From: Cryptomeria japonica | Lineage: Eukaryota; Streptophyta; Pinopsida; Cupressales; Cupressaceae | DNA length: 64,000 nt | Direction: 5' to 3' | NCBI RefSeq assembly: GCF_030272615.1 | Contig: NC_081406.1 | Location: 262,722,624 to 262,786,623, forward strand | Shown here: one piece after another, positions 21,640 to 33,506 of the stretch | Layout: every line of letters begins with the position of its first letter | Position numbering within the stretch: position 1 is the first letter of the stretch | The notes under the pieces: generated by a model | What the model was told of the DNA's origin: nothing | The model's database searches: none | What the model saw: the letters and a program-made list of their open reading frames with translations, nothing else | Translations under genes and position numbers: made by a program

Positions 21640-21960
21640 ATGGTTAATAAAGAAATTCTCTCAAGATTTGACTCCTAGATGCCATCAAATGATAAATTTG
21701 ACTCAGGAGATGAAAAGGAGGCATTTTTAATGGGATTGAAGAAAGGCAAGTAAAGGAAAACCCTCCACATAATGTAGAGCTTATTTTCTCAACTATGCAT
21801 TAGCAATAGAGTTGTGCCTTTCGATAAAGTCAATGAGAGTGAGTATAGCAAAGCAGGGAAGAATGGTTTCTACTATGATGTTTTGGTTGAGTATGTTGAT
21901 GAGGATGAAGAATATAATAATGGTGATGATGATTATAGTGATAATGTAAGTTCTTGTTGA
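21640..21960 (+). pseudogene. Second, dead copy of the TNL C-terminal exon
   Basis: In one frame: VNKEILSRFDS, stop, MPSNDKFDSGDEKEAFLMGL, stop after KKGK, RKTLHIM, stop, SLFSQLCISNRVVPFDKVNE, then YYDVLVEYVDEDEEYNNGDD. This parallels the frame at about 15190-15526 residue by residue. Three in-frame stops make it non-functional. Upstream sequence (21480-21640) is not TNL-like. Confidence 0.85.
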
Positions 21961-22883
21961 AACCTCCATTGTTGTAAATGAGATTATACATATGTGAAAA
22001 ATAAATTTATTTATTTTTAATTGAAGGGATCTTATGTGTAAACTATTTTTTAATAGGTTAATTTTATATTTAAAAAAATATTATTAATATTTTTAAATAT
22101 GCTTTTTCTATTTAATGAAATGTATTTTATTTTTAAAAATAAATAATAAAAAATTCATCATTTACATTTTGATAATTTTTGACATGTATATTAAATTTTT
22201 TTTTTTTTTTAAATTTTTATCAATAGAAATATTTTGAAGAGCTTAAATTCATAAGATATTAGATTAAAAGAAGTCCAAAAAAATTTAAAAGTGTGTTCAT
22301 AAATTGTCACTCTTAGAGAGTTCGTGGTCAAAGACAAAGTTTTACTTGCTTTAAACCACTTGAGAGCTCAATAAAATTTATCGAGGCTACCAAGCTAGCT
22401 CCCAACTTTGTCAAACCATTCAAGATAATAAAAAGATCAACCAAAGGGATTAGAAATTTATTTTACCACCTACTTTGGGCAAGATCCATAATACATTTCA
22501 TTTGTCTTTTAAAGCAACATGAAATAGATTTGGCTTATGTACTTAAATGGGATTCCTTGCAAGGATAAGATTTGTGAATCATAGTTATGGAACTATAAGA
22601 CGTGAATGAACATTGATGATTGTAGATCCACTACCCTATCCTCTACTAATTAAATGTCTAATAGAATCAATATTGTCAAGAGATTGAACACTTGGGAACA
22701 TTTGTTGAACACACCTTACGACTAAGAAGGGAGGATGAATCAGTCACAACCTTAAATCACCAAACTTAAACTTTATTACCCAAAAACACTGTCAACTTAT
22801 CTTTAACCTTATCAACAACAATGAAAAATAGAATAATGAAGCACAATGCATAAGAGAACACAAAATTTACGTAGAAACATTAT
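21961..22883. other. Flank of the duplicated TNL tail; no gene
   Basis: 22230-22705 matches 15590-15907 except for an insertion or deletion at about 22280-22440. The rest is AT-rich with nothing recognised. Confidence 0.6.
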
Positions 22884-23959
22884 TGTCACAAAGGATTGCA
22901 CCAATCCTACTTCTTAAAGCTTAGCAATCCCATACAACATGGGGACATCTTCAAGTTATGGGTGACTTAAAGCGAAGATGGACCTCCAAACTATGGGTTG
23001 GTTCCCTTAAAAATACCTCCTAAAAATACTGAAACTTGCTTGGAAAAGGGATAGAGATTGCTTTGAACTAAAAATACTACTACTACAAGGAGGTGATACA
23101 CCAAATTTGCAAGGTTTACTTGCTACTTAAACTCACAATCATGCTTCAATCAGAGAAGCTTGTTCATTTACAACATAAATCAACTCATGAAATACAAAAA
23201 TATTTTATTTAAGAAGGTTTTTTGTTTCAGCATTTACATGGAGGAAACTATGTTTCATAATTTCAAACTACTTGAATCAACATAACACTACTCATAACCT
23301 ATATTTGAAATGAATCTTTTTTCTTTAATAGTACATAAATGAGACATTTTGAGGTTTCAAAAAGAAACATAGTATGCACATCAAATCATTCATCCACAAC
23401 ACCAAAACAAAGGAGATTTTGGAAGGAAATTGTTGCTCTTTATTGATATTGAAAGGATATGCTAATACAAATTGAAAAGATACTTCTAAAACTGAAAACT
23501 CTCTCTAAAAATTGTGTTAAGATGCTTCAAGTCTTGTTGTGTATGTAAGCCAAAAGAACCAAAAAGAAAAGAAGAATAGAAGAAGATTTGTTAGAAAGAA
23601 TCCCTTATCAACTGAAATATGTGACTGAGCTTGAGTTGCTTCTTTCATCCTTGAACTAAGCTCTAACTGGTGGTCTTTGACCTTGGTTTCATCTCCAACT
23701 TGCATGAATTTATCTCTTTGGGTCAAATGAGATAAAAAATCATGCAAAAAGGCGCCTTAAATTGCTCCAAATTGAAGGTTTGTGGGCCCAAAACTTGTCT
23801 CAACTCATCTACCACCCATGCGATCTTCTTAACTGACCATAAACTCATGCATTTTCTCTAAAATTCCTCTTTTTCGGGCCTCAAATTGTTGTATGAACAC
23901 CTTTTTCAAGTCTCAAATTAATCTCTTGATTGATGTATGATATGAGGACCTATTTTTAT

Positions 23960-25196
23960 TGTTGTCACTAAGGATTGTGCCCAAATGCAAAATTAAAACT
24001 AAGCAATCCCAAGCAACATGAGAACACTCCTAAGCCTATGGGTTGCTTAAAGCATAAGTGGACCTCCAGATTTGAGGTTGGTTCCCCTTAAGACCCTATG
24101 TAACTACTAAACTTGATGAGGAAAAGAGAAGAGAGGAAATTTTGGAGAAAGTGCATCAATTATACTTCAGTTTAAGGCCCTATATGGATTAGCTATCACT
24201 CAAGGCAAATTATGGGCCCATCAACCATCACTTTGGGGTAGTTTCAATCCCCTTTTTGTGGAATTTTCAATCTTGCACGACCCTAGAAGGTTTTTTTCAA
24301 ATTCGAGAGACATTTGGCCTCGATTTCAAGGAGATTGCTTCAGTCAAGCACCTAATTTGAAGGAAATCTTGAAGCCACCTCATCTCCTCTCTAAGTTGAC
24401 ACATCTATTCATCTTTAATTAGTAAATGTACCTAAGACATCAGATGCAAAGAGAGCCAAAGATTTGGAGTTGAAATCAAGAGCTAGAGTTCTCAATAAAA
24501 GACAATCACGAATCTTCTTTGAAGTTAGTTTTTGTTCACTTATTGTAAACACAACTAAGAAGAGTATTGTGACTCAAATTTTTGAATTTGTCATCAAATT
24601 TTTTAAGCATCGTAATCTTTTGTCCTTTTTTATTTTAACCAAAAGTAGCAGATTGTCCTTCTCAATCAGATCTGTTCTCCATTGTGAATGAGTGATCTTA
24701 AGTTAGTTATTGTGATTTTCGTTGAATACTTTACTTTCAACTTCATTTCAAGCAATGTTGAGCAAGAGATTGCATGTTTAGTACTGGTTATATGTTGTGT
24801 TCAATTGTTTATCAATAGTTTGGAGTTGTGAAATTCCATTTTCCTTCATACAATCAGTTGAAAATAGTACCTTCATATGAAACGTTTATGCAATCCATGC
24901 TTTAGATTGAGTTGTGAGCAAAATAAGAGTGTTTTGAATAATCTTGTGAGCTAGATCAGTATTATCATATTCAAAATCTTGGTGCATCACCTTTTTAGTA
25001 GTAGTAGGTTTTCATTTCAATCACCTCTCTTCTCTTTACTCCATCAAGTTCAGTAGTTACATAGGGTCTTAAGGGAACCAGCCCCAAATCTGGAGGTTCA
25101 CTCCTTTGAGCAACCCATAGGCTTAGGAGTGTTCCCATGTTGCATAGGATTGCTAAGTTTTAACTTTGCATTTGGGTGCAATCCTTAGTGACAACA
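23960..25196. mobile_element. Fold-back element with about 180-bp terminal inverted repeats
   Basis: Left arm 23960-24139 and right arm 25021-25196 are inverted copies with scattered differences. Both start TGTTGTCACTAAGGATTG; shared cores are CCTAAGCCTATGGGTTGCT and GACCCTATGTAACTACT. Copy B has the empty site CCTATTTGTATATTAG (about 34598). The duplicated bases look like 5 bp with one mismatch (TTTAT/TGTAT). No transposase. Sequences like the arm also start copy A (22884) and copy B (33507). Confidence 0.8.
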
Positions 25197-26037
25197 TGTA
25201 TATTAGAAGGGCTTTGTAATTTATTCTTGAAACTTGACGTAGACTTTATGAGGAGTGAATTTTTAATCATATTGTTTTCTTATAATGGAAAACTCAATGA
25301 CCACTAACGTTTAATCTTTATGAGTCATTTTCTCCATTTTTCTGACCTTTGTTCTCTAATATGACTGGTGCAAAAACTATCATTGATCCTCAAATGTTGT
25401 ATCTATGTAGTTTAATGCAAACTGCTCCTTAAAGTTGTTCTTGTCCCCCATTATTGCAATATTTCATGATCCTTAAAGTTGTTCTTTTTCAACATAGGTC
25501 ATTGTGACTGTCTTGTATCCATGCAAACTCTTTGATCTTATGGTTCACCTTGCACAAAGGTTATAGGTTTCATAACCCTATTATTTCAACTATTTAGGCA
25601 ATGATTTCTTCATTGTTTAATCTTCATATTATTGTCAATCACCACTACATTTGTGTCTTGAATGTGGGTTCTTATCTTGTGACTATCCCTTCATAAACCT
25701 CGCTCCTCACAATAGGTCTTTTCAATTGCACAATGGACTACAATCCTCTATAGTTTTGCTCATATAGCTCTTTTACAGTGTATTCGACACTAGCCTTTTC
25801 CAACTTTGCTACATTTTGACAATGACCCCTTAACTATGATCACGTCCTTTGGTGTTTCATGGTTATCTTGACTATATTAGATGTGATACTTCCCTTTTCA
25901 CTATAAAGTAAAGGTTCTTTGTTGTGATCTTTATGATTGTGTGTGACTTTCATTTAGGTGTCTCTCTTTGCTTCCTTATTAATTTTCATTCTTGACTCTG
26001 CATTTTGTCATTGTCTTTCAAGATGGAATTTCAAGGT

Positions 26038-27290
26038 TGTTGGATATTGTTGGTCATTGTTGCTGCTAGGATATGTTGTTGTCATTGATGTCAATATATT
26101 CCTATGTATTGCTCCAGTGTGTGCATATTGGGAAAATCTTATGATTCGGTTTGCAGTGTTGTTTTGTTGATCATTGTTTTGCAAAGTTCAATATATCCTC
26201 CGGTATATTCCGGTGTGATCAGATCTTGTGTTGAGATTTTGGGATATTGTTTGGGATGGTCTTGTGTATCTTTAGTTCAAATGGATCGTAATTTGATGCT
26301 CCGCAAGTTATCTTTCTTCATGATAGTTGTTGATTGGTTATGTTCTTGAGCTTTCAGACGTTGACAGATGAAGATTTGATAAGTGGTATTGATGCAGTTG
26401 TTACTAATGATTCTAACGTGTCTGATGGTATTTCCTAGTCGTGTCATATTTTCTTTGTCGATCTGCATTGATCGTTGTGCAATTTTTTGATGGTTTCTAT
26501 GAACTGGTGATGATTTTCGTGTTATGCGGCATTTCTGGCGGTGTAGCGTGTTGCGATTATTGGCGTGATTTCTGGTGGAGTTGTGCATTTGGGAATTTGA
26601 TTTAGGTTCATGTTATGTCATTTAAATCATTATATTGGTCTGGTGGTCGATCTTTGTATCGTGTGACGTAATTTTTCAATTGAGGTTTGAGGGTTTAGCC
26701 GACCTTGTTATCAAGGTTGATGAATTATATATATAGGTGATATATTCATGTAATTTAGGTGTCGATGTTGTGTCTGCATTATTAGAGAGATGTTTATGTG
26801 CGAACAAGATATTTATCCTTCGGTGTTGAAATTAAGGAGAGATTGGTGTTGCAGAGCAGACATATGTGCTTAGCTGAAACTGTAATCAAGCATTTGGAGA
26901 TGCTATTCTTTCAGTTCACTTCTTCTGGATTGTAGTTTGAATCTTATTATAAGTCAATGAGACTTCCTTGAGGGTTGTAGTCTTCTGGGCCATTATATTT
27001 GAGCAATGAGTTCTAGGCAGTGTGCCTGAATGCATGTGCATTTCCCATTGTAATATTTTCACATACTACTACAGAGTATCATCTTACTATAGGTAGGTTC
27101 CCACCGTGGTTTTTCCCTTAACCGAATTTTCCACGTTAAAATCTTCGTGTTGTGTGTTGTGTTTTCAATTTGATTATCTTTGTTGTTATTGCAGTTTATC
27201 ATATTTGTTTTTGTAGTTAAATTTGTTGATCCAGTGAAGACTGATTCACCCCCCCCCCCTCTCAATCTTCCTTCTTGGTTGCTGCTAACA
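26038..27290 (+). mobile_element. Solo copia-type LTR
   Basis: 1253 bp from TGTTGGATATTG to ...GCTGCTAACA. Near its end it has GTGGTTTTTCCCTTAACC, a copia-type U5 phrase, then a C-tract and CTCTCAATCTTCC, as in the other copia LTRs here. TSD AAGGT (26033-26037) against AGGGT (27291-27295), one mismatch. Copy B (about 35924-35935) has the empty site AATTTCAACGTATACA. Open frames inside it are not genes. Confidence 0.85.
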
Positions 27291-27977
27291 AGGGTATACA
27301 AGTCTTCAATATATGTGATGATGTCTACTGATTGGCTTCATATAGTATTCCTATTGTTATTAACTTGACCTTGCGCTCATTGTATCTTTGCTAATGACTG
27401 CAATAATTTCTCATGATCATGAAAAATTTCAAGCATTATGAATAGTAACCTTTTCTATTTGAATGCAATTATTCCACTACTATGATAGTTCTTTGCCATC
27501 TAGGTTTTCTTTTTCCTTTTGTTCCTTGAGGTTCTCACTGTTATTATGATTCTTGACTATGTCTTTTTCTTATGACTTGATTTGTTTTCTTCCTAGTGTC
27601 ATAGAAACATTGTCTTCGAAGAAGGAGAGACTTTCATTTTGTTTTGTCATTTAATTCCACAAAGGAATGGCTCACTTATATCTCAGCCAAAGCACTTCTT
27701 CTATTTACTTTCTTTGACATTATACACTATCATTCCATTTATTTAGGCCTCTTCATGAATCTCTCTTGTCATAGCATCTTGTCTTTGCCTCTACAACCTT
27801 CTTTGAATATGGATGTCCTTTGTACTTTAGCCTTGTTCTATACTGAAACTCCTTTGTCTCTACTCATGAAAGCTTCATTCATCTTTAAGACTCTCATATA
27901 TGATAGTGACAAAGTATTTGCAATGATTTCATGGGTTAATGCTACAACAATATCTGCAGGGTGTAGTTCTCTATTGC

Positions 27978-28273
27978 TATGGGGGCTTAACTTGCTAGGC
28001 AATATTATATCATGTGCATTAATATTGGGGTTTTTCATATCCCAAAAATGAGGGTACAATATATTTCCTATCGGTGAAAATAGGGGGGGTTTTAATTTGA
28101 ACTATGAAAAAAAACAATATCTAGCGAAAATAGGGAGGCTTTTAATTCAGGTTGTGTATTGGGGGGATGACAATAAAGGATTTTAGGGCAATATTTTTTT
28201 AAAATAGGGGGATTCTTTAGTATTCCATGAATGCACGTAATATAACCCAAGTTCACTAAGTGAAGCCCCCGTG
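27978..28273. mobile_element. Small hAT-type MITE with 8-bp TSD
   Basis: 296 bp. Ends TATGGGGGCTTAACTT and (inverted) CACGGGGGCTTCACTT. TCTATTGC is duplicated at 27970-27977 and 28274-28281. Copy B has an empty site, CTCTACTATATTCTTG, near 36589. Confidence 0.88.
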
Positions 28274-28400
28274 TCTATTGCATTCTTGTTTGGACGGTTC
28301 TTTAGATGGGATTGTCCTTTAATCATTGTTATAGTATCATCACTTTGAATATGTTTTCATGTAAATTTCAAACAATATTGTGATTGTCTCTCAATAGATT

Positions 28401-29807
28401 CATAAAACACTCTATCTCATGTTCACTTTGGCAACTATGAATGCAAATACAACTCTTGCTAGAGCATCCTCATTGCATAACTTTTATTTTATGACTCTAT
28501 CTCTCTCATACAACATAGAAATGAAACTCACAACCTCCAACATTGCTCCTAGAAAAAAATTATTTTCTCTTATCTTGTAGTGTCATAAATTGTATCCACA
28601 TACAATTTTGTCCTCACCTTGGTGCTTCATCTTTCGATGCCTGATGATTGTTTTGATTCTGCTAACACCACCCCACAAACCTATATTTTCACCATCTCTC
28701 CTGTATTTTCACCAAGTTGAGTCTTGATTCTTAAGACCAGGGCACTAGGGTGCTTTGGTCCTAACTTAGGACCATGACACCACAACACGCTGGTCTTCTC
28801 AATTAGGACCCAAATTTGGTCCTCACAATGGTCACATCAAGTGAGCGAAAATTAGATCTCATGTGAACCTACTCTAAAAATTCAAATAGTTTTTGGGCAA
28901 TTAGGTATAAAAGAAGGTCAACCCCTCTCATTTGAAATATAAATAATGAACTCCTAAGTCATCTAATGATATCAATTGCACTTTAGAAAATTCAATTCAA
29001 GTGAGCAAACAATCAAGCATTCATCAATCATTGGAGAAGAAGTTTACTCAAGTTCAAGCATTCAAGATGGAATCCATGATCAACCTTCTATGAAGACATT
29101 CTACAAGACATCCTAAAACCTTTGCATGAGGATTCAAGCAATCTTCATCAAGGTATACATTTCAATTACAAGCATTCAATTTTAGATTTAGCCTTTCCCT
29201 CAAAAGGAAAGCATCTTGCTGCAATTTCCATTACAATTATCATTTTAATTTAAAGGTTAATTCTTAAACTAGGGTTTGACCCAAGGCAAACCCCTATCCA
29301 CAACCTTTTCCCTCTCTTTATATGTGTAGGGAATTGAATCAAGAGATAGAATCAAATATTTTTATAGAGTTGACAATGAAAAACAGGTTTAGACTTTAAT
29401 AGAGTTAGCAGTCAAGGACCACAGTGAGCTACCTTCCCAGTCCCAATAATTCTACTTGAGATTCTGATAGTGAATCCAATGCATCTCCTTGATCTGTAAC
29501 GTATCCTACTTGTTTACCTCAGATTTAAAGGATCGGGGTGACACACCTTCCCCATCCTGAAAAGTTAACCCAAACTTTTGGGAACGGGTTTTGATTCTCT
29601 TCTTCTACTTAGATCCATGTTTGTGGCTTTGTCTAGTACTTGTAGCAGTCTATTATTACTATTTCATCTCAATTGTTCATTGCTTCATCCCAAATCATAC
29701 AATTTAAATCCAAATGTTAAATCAAAAGAGGGTGGCCAACAAACAAGTAAATCTAATCAAAATTTCAACCCTTTTCCTAATTGAATTGTGGCTATATTTA
29801 TGTCTTT
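28401..29807. other. No gene recognised
   Basis: Mixed-composition sequence. Contains a short hairpin, TGGTCCTAA at 28756-28764 facing TTAGGACCA at 28766-28774. The stretch 29240-29620 has a leader-like look (GACACACCTTCCCCATCC, GGAACGGGTTTTG) and may be old retroelement sequence, but I cannot assign it. Confidence 0.4.
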
Positions 29808-31076
29808 CTAGACCCCATACTCTAACTTGACATTGATAGCAATATCATGTCTTCTTTGACACAATATTGACAATCATTATAATATTTCATCATTTTATAA
29901 TGAGGATTTCCTAGTGACTTCCAATGGCTTCATAGACCCTGAAAGCATACAAGAACAGGACTTGAATATTGAATATAATCATAAGATTGTGATTGTCTGT
30001 GAAGGTTAGTTGCTCCTGCACCAAACTCCCCATGAAAAATAAACTCAAGTCCCTTGAGTGAGGACCTGCAACAAATTCATGTTTGATCTCCTCCTTCTCT
30101 GAACTCCAAATGCTTCCTTCACCTAGTGTACCCTTCCAATGAACTAGGTATTGAAAACATGTATCATCTCTTTAACTTGAACCAACATTCTAATTCATCT
30201 TCACTCTTAGTCTGCCCATTCTCTTGCTTAGGTATTTTGACCTATCAAAGGGAAATTACTGCCTTTTCCAATCTTCTTTTCTTGATACCTGCACTAGGAC
30301 AAATACAATAACAAATTCATCGACAAAAACAATTGGATTAGTAACAATGTTATTCATGAAATCTTGGTTTTGTCTCTCAAACTATCTTGGTGACATCTGT
30401 CATTCCTTGTCAAAAACAACTTGATCAACCTTATCATCTACCCCAACACTATCATCCCTTACTACTAGCTCATCAACAACAACAACTCTATTAGTAGAAT
30501 CAACCTTCATGTATTATTTTTCTTCTACCATCATCACCTCATCTTCTATTCTCAGGCTCTCTGCTCTTGTGTGATCAGATTTATAGATCTATGTCCTCAT
30601 TTTCTCTGCCACTAAGACCTATTCATTATTAGGTCAATCATCCTTCATGTTGACAGTCCCTTGTTTCCTTCCACTCTCTTGTCCATTCAATGGGAATAAT
30701 ATCTCTCCCACTATGACCTCTCTAGGGAAATCTTTCCTTTCCTCTAGAAACACACTCTTACTCACCCTACCTTTCCCACTTGTCAGGGTCTCTGCCCCAA
30801 GGATCTTTGTACCATCTGATCCACAAACCTCTGTACTATCAGATTCACACACTTCTTGTCCCATCAATGGATAAATCACTATCTGTTGCACACTCTCATC
30901 ATGTTTTATTGACATATCGTGTACCTTCATAAGGAGTTCTTCCTTGATCTCTTCTACTTCAGATTTTATCACCATATTTTCCTATTTCTCATCTACCATT
31001 GCATCATTCTGCAACACTGATGTCTTGGCATCTTCAAGCCTTAAAGTGGCTTCAACCTCTATCTCTCCTTGATCCT

Positions 31077-31552
31077 CTACTTGCACAAATTCTTTCTTAC
31101 CACACATATAAGCACCCTTGTTGCTTCACTCTGTCCTTTTTTGGTTTCCACTAATGGAGTCAATGTAAAAGAAACCCCATCCTTCTCAATCTGATATGTA
31201 TTTTGTCTTCCATCATACAGGACATACCTCTCATATTGCCATGGTATACCTAACAACAAATGACATGACTCATAGGTACTACATTACATATAAACCTATC
31301 TCTATAGCCACCAATCTGCAACTCAACAAATTCTTTCTCAGTAACCAAAAGAGAATGTTCACCATTCAACCAATAAACATAATAAGGATTCTCATTAGGT
31401 AATCTTTCTGAATCCAATTTGTCAACCATCTCTTGTGATACCATATTATCCAAACTACCATAATCTACCATTACATTGCATACCTTTCCATTACACTTAC
31501 ATCTGGTTCTGAAAATTGCCTTCCTTCGCAACATCTCCTTCTCTTTTTCCAT
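31077..31552 (-). pseudogene. Retropepsin (gypsy aspartic protease) remnant
   Basis: The minus strand reads IFRTRCKCNGKVCNVMVDYG and SLDNMVSQEMVDKL, then LLLGIPWQYERYVLYDGRQN and IEKDGVSFTL. This is the gypsy protease fold with its C-terminal LLG-PWQ-D-R block. The catalytic D-S/T-G reads DYG, and the frame shifts by one near 31255, so it is dead. A further frame at 30975-30634 rich in Glu and Lys may be the following linker. It would normally process Gag-Pol. Confidence 0.75.
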
Positions 31553-31639
31553 GTTGTCCTTTCAACTTCCAACCTTCTTCTAATGCAAAATTCAATCTAT
31601 CTCCTCCAAGAGATATACTCCCTAAGCTCTGATACCAAT

Positions 31640-33425
31640 TGATCTAGTAGGTGGGGTTCCAATCAACAACATGTAGGCATATTTCACAACAATGGGCTCA
31701 ATGACCCAATTATGCAACCATGACAACCTTCTTGACACAAGAACATTTCTGAATGAACAAGGATTCTGATAAGGTTTATTTCAAACATCCCATCACCACA
31801 ATACTTCACAACTTCATGCCTCTCTTTACAAAGACACCTTGCCTTATAGGCTACAAATAGAAAATGAAGGCTTTAATGTTCACAAGACTCAATATACTTT
31901 AGGAAAACCTTAGATCATCCAAACCACAACATTTCAACACCATAGCAACTCCCACAAACACATATTCCTTTAACTGTCACAATTGCCACATAACCTGTCC
32001 TACTTTCTAGTAGCCCTATCCAGAGACAAAACTAATCACAACTTCCCATGAACAAATCATTCCCACAAACCAAATAGAGTTTTATATACCTATTAAGGCT
32101 CTCCAAAACATATCTCAAAATGAACATAGGTCACTTTGGACTAACACGTCCAAACAGGGACTATCACACTGTCCTATAAGGCCAATTAGGTCATTTTTCA
32201 AAGAAACTATCACCATAACCTTCCCTTAACTTCTAAACTCTACTCAGAACTTATCCTTGGGTTGTAAATGACCAAAATCAACCACTTTTAAGGACTGACA
32301 CACTCATTAATACATCCAATTAGAAAACCCTCATTTTAGGCACTTTCTAGGAGGGTTTGTTAAAAAACTCTATTCATGATTTCATCTCACCTTACCATTG
32401 CTTCAAATACCTTCTAATGGATCTGCAGAACCCCCCTAAACTCTCTTACACCATATTTTCCAAGTCATACATCAATCAAGATTCCAAAATCAGACTTTTT
32501 TGTTGCTTTTACCAGTCTGAGACATAGGGAAACAACAGTGCTAAGGCATCAACCTTTCATAAGAAAACCTCAACCATTAAATCTGCACCCTTAAAATATG
32601 AAAGAGGACACCAAATTGAACCATCTTACAAGATCTTGGGGTTTTATATTGGAGGAAATAGAATATTTGCAATTTTATATTCTCATTGTTTACCCTAGAG
32701 GAGGGTTTCAGGTAGTCTTCAATGAAATCACAATAATTTCCTGTCTACGACATAAAAATTACTGAAAATGGGTTCAAGTGAAAGTTAACAACATTTACCA
32801 ACATCTTCCATCATTTATAGGCCATTTGACTACCATATAATGCCATAATATCTACTATTACAACCACAAAACCATCAATTTTTGCAGGAATGAATTGACT
32901 GAGATAAGAAAACACATGAGATTTATAGAATTTTTACATTGTATTCATTGTTTTCACATCCCTACTTCAATCCCCTCCCATAAAATGATGAAAGTATTTT
33001 TATATCAACCTTACAAACTTGAATGATCAGTTACAACTGATCAAAACTGACTCTTGACCCTTCAACTTCCTAATTGTGCAGTTTTGACAACACTTTACAT
33101 AAATGGCAACTTTTGCATTTTTCTTATCCATTCAACTTTTAACTCCTTCCAACGACATAGAATGACTCATAACCCTTCAAAATGAACTCATATGACTTAT
33201 TATATCTTTCTAGACCCCATACTCTAACTTGACATTCATAGCAACATCATGCCTTCTTTGATACAATATTGACAATCATTACAATATTTCATCATTTTAT
33301 AAGGATGACTTTCTAGTGACTTCCAATGGCTTCATAGAGCCTTAAAGCATACAAGAAAATGAATTGAATATTGAATATAATCATAAGATCCTAATTGTCT
33401 ATGAAGGCTAGGTTCTCTCGCGCCA
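31640..33425 (-). repeat. 5' LTR of the gypsy remnant
   Basis: Minus-strand LTR of about 1.79 kb from TGGCGCGAGAG to ...CTAGATCA. It is placed by the adjoining Met-tRNA primer site on one side and by the match to 29808-30020 on the other. Confidence 0.65.
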
Positions 33426-33506
33426 TACTAATATACACCAATATCAATAATGTAAGAAAAAACTTGGACTGAAATAGTCCAAACGGTCCCACCAAATCTG
33501 CCAAAA

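Larger units (their letters stand above)
22884..28400. repeat. Segmental duplication, copy A (with three later insertions)
   Basis: Collinear with 33507-36706. Shared landmarks include GAAGCTTGTTCATTTACAAC, GTTTTTTGTTTCAGCATTT, CAACTTGCATGA, GAGGACCTATTT, CAAATGTTGTATCTATGTAG and CCTCTACAACCTTCTTTGAA. Copy A is longer because of the elements at 23960-25196, 26038-27290 and 27978-28273. I see no gene in the shared sequence; small open frames differ between copies. Confidence 0.85.
29808..33425 (-). mobile_element. Decayed Ty3/gypsy element with deleted pol
   Basis: Minus-strand order: 5' LTR 33425-31640; primer binding site TGGTATCAGAGC at 31637-31626 (complement of initiator Met tRNA); protease remnant (31552-31077); purine tract ATGGGGAGTTTGG at 30033-30021; and a remnant of the 3' LTR (30020-29808). 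29808-30020 and 33204-33425 are about 210-bp direct copies, the matching ends of the two LTRs. The left LTR is truncated near 29808. No reverse transcriptase or integrase remains. Confidence 0.7.

Noticed and set aside
26277-26588. 103-residue frame, minus strand
   Set aside because: Entirely within the solo LTR at 26038-27290.
27644-28051. Hydrophobic 135-residue protein, plus strand
   Set aside because: The frame crosses the border of the MITE at 27978 and is not kept in the duplicate copy at 36296-36589.
31190-31410. Plus-strand frame near 31.2-31.4 kb
   Set aside because: Shadow of the protease remnant.
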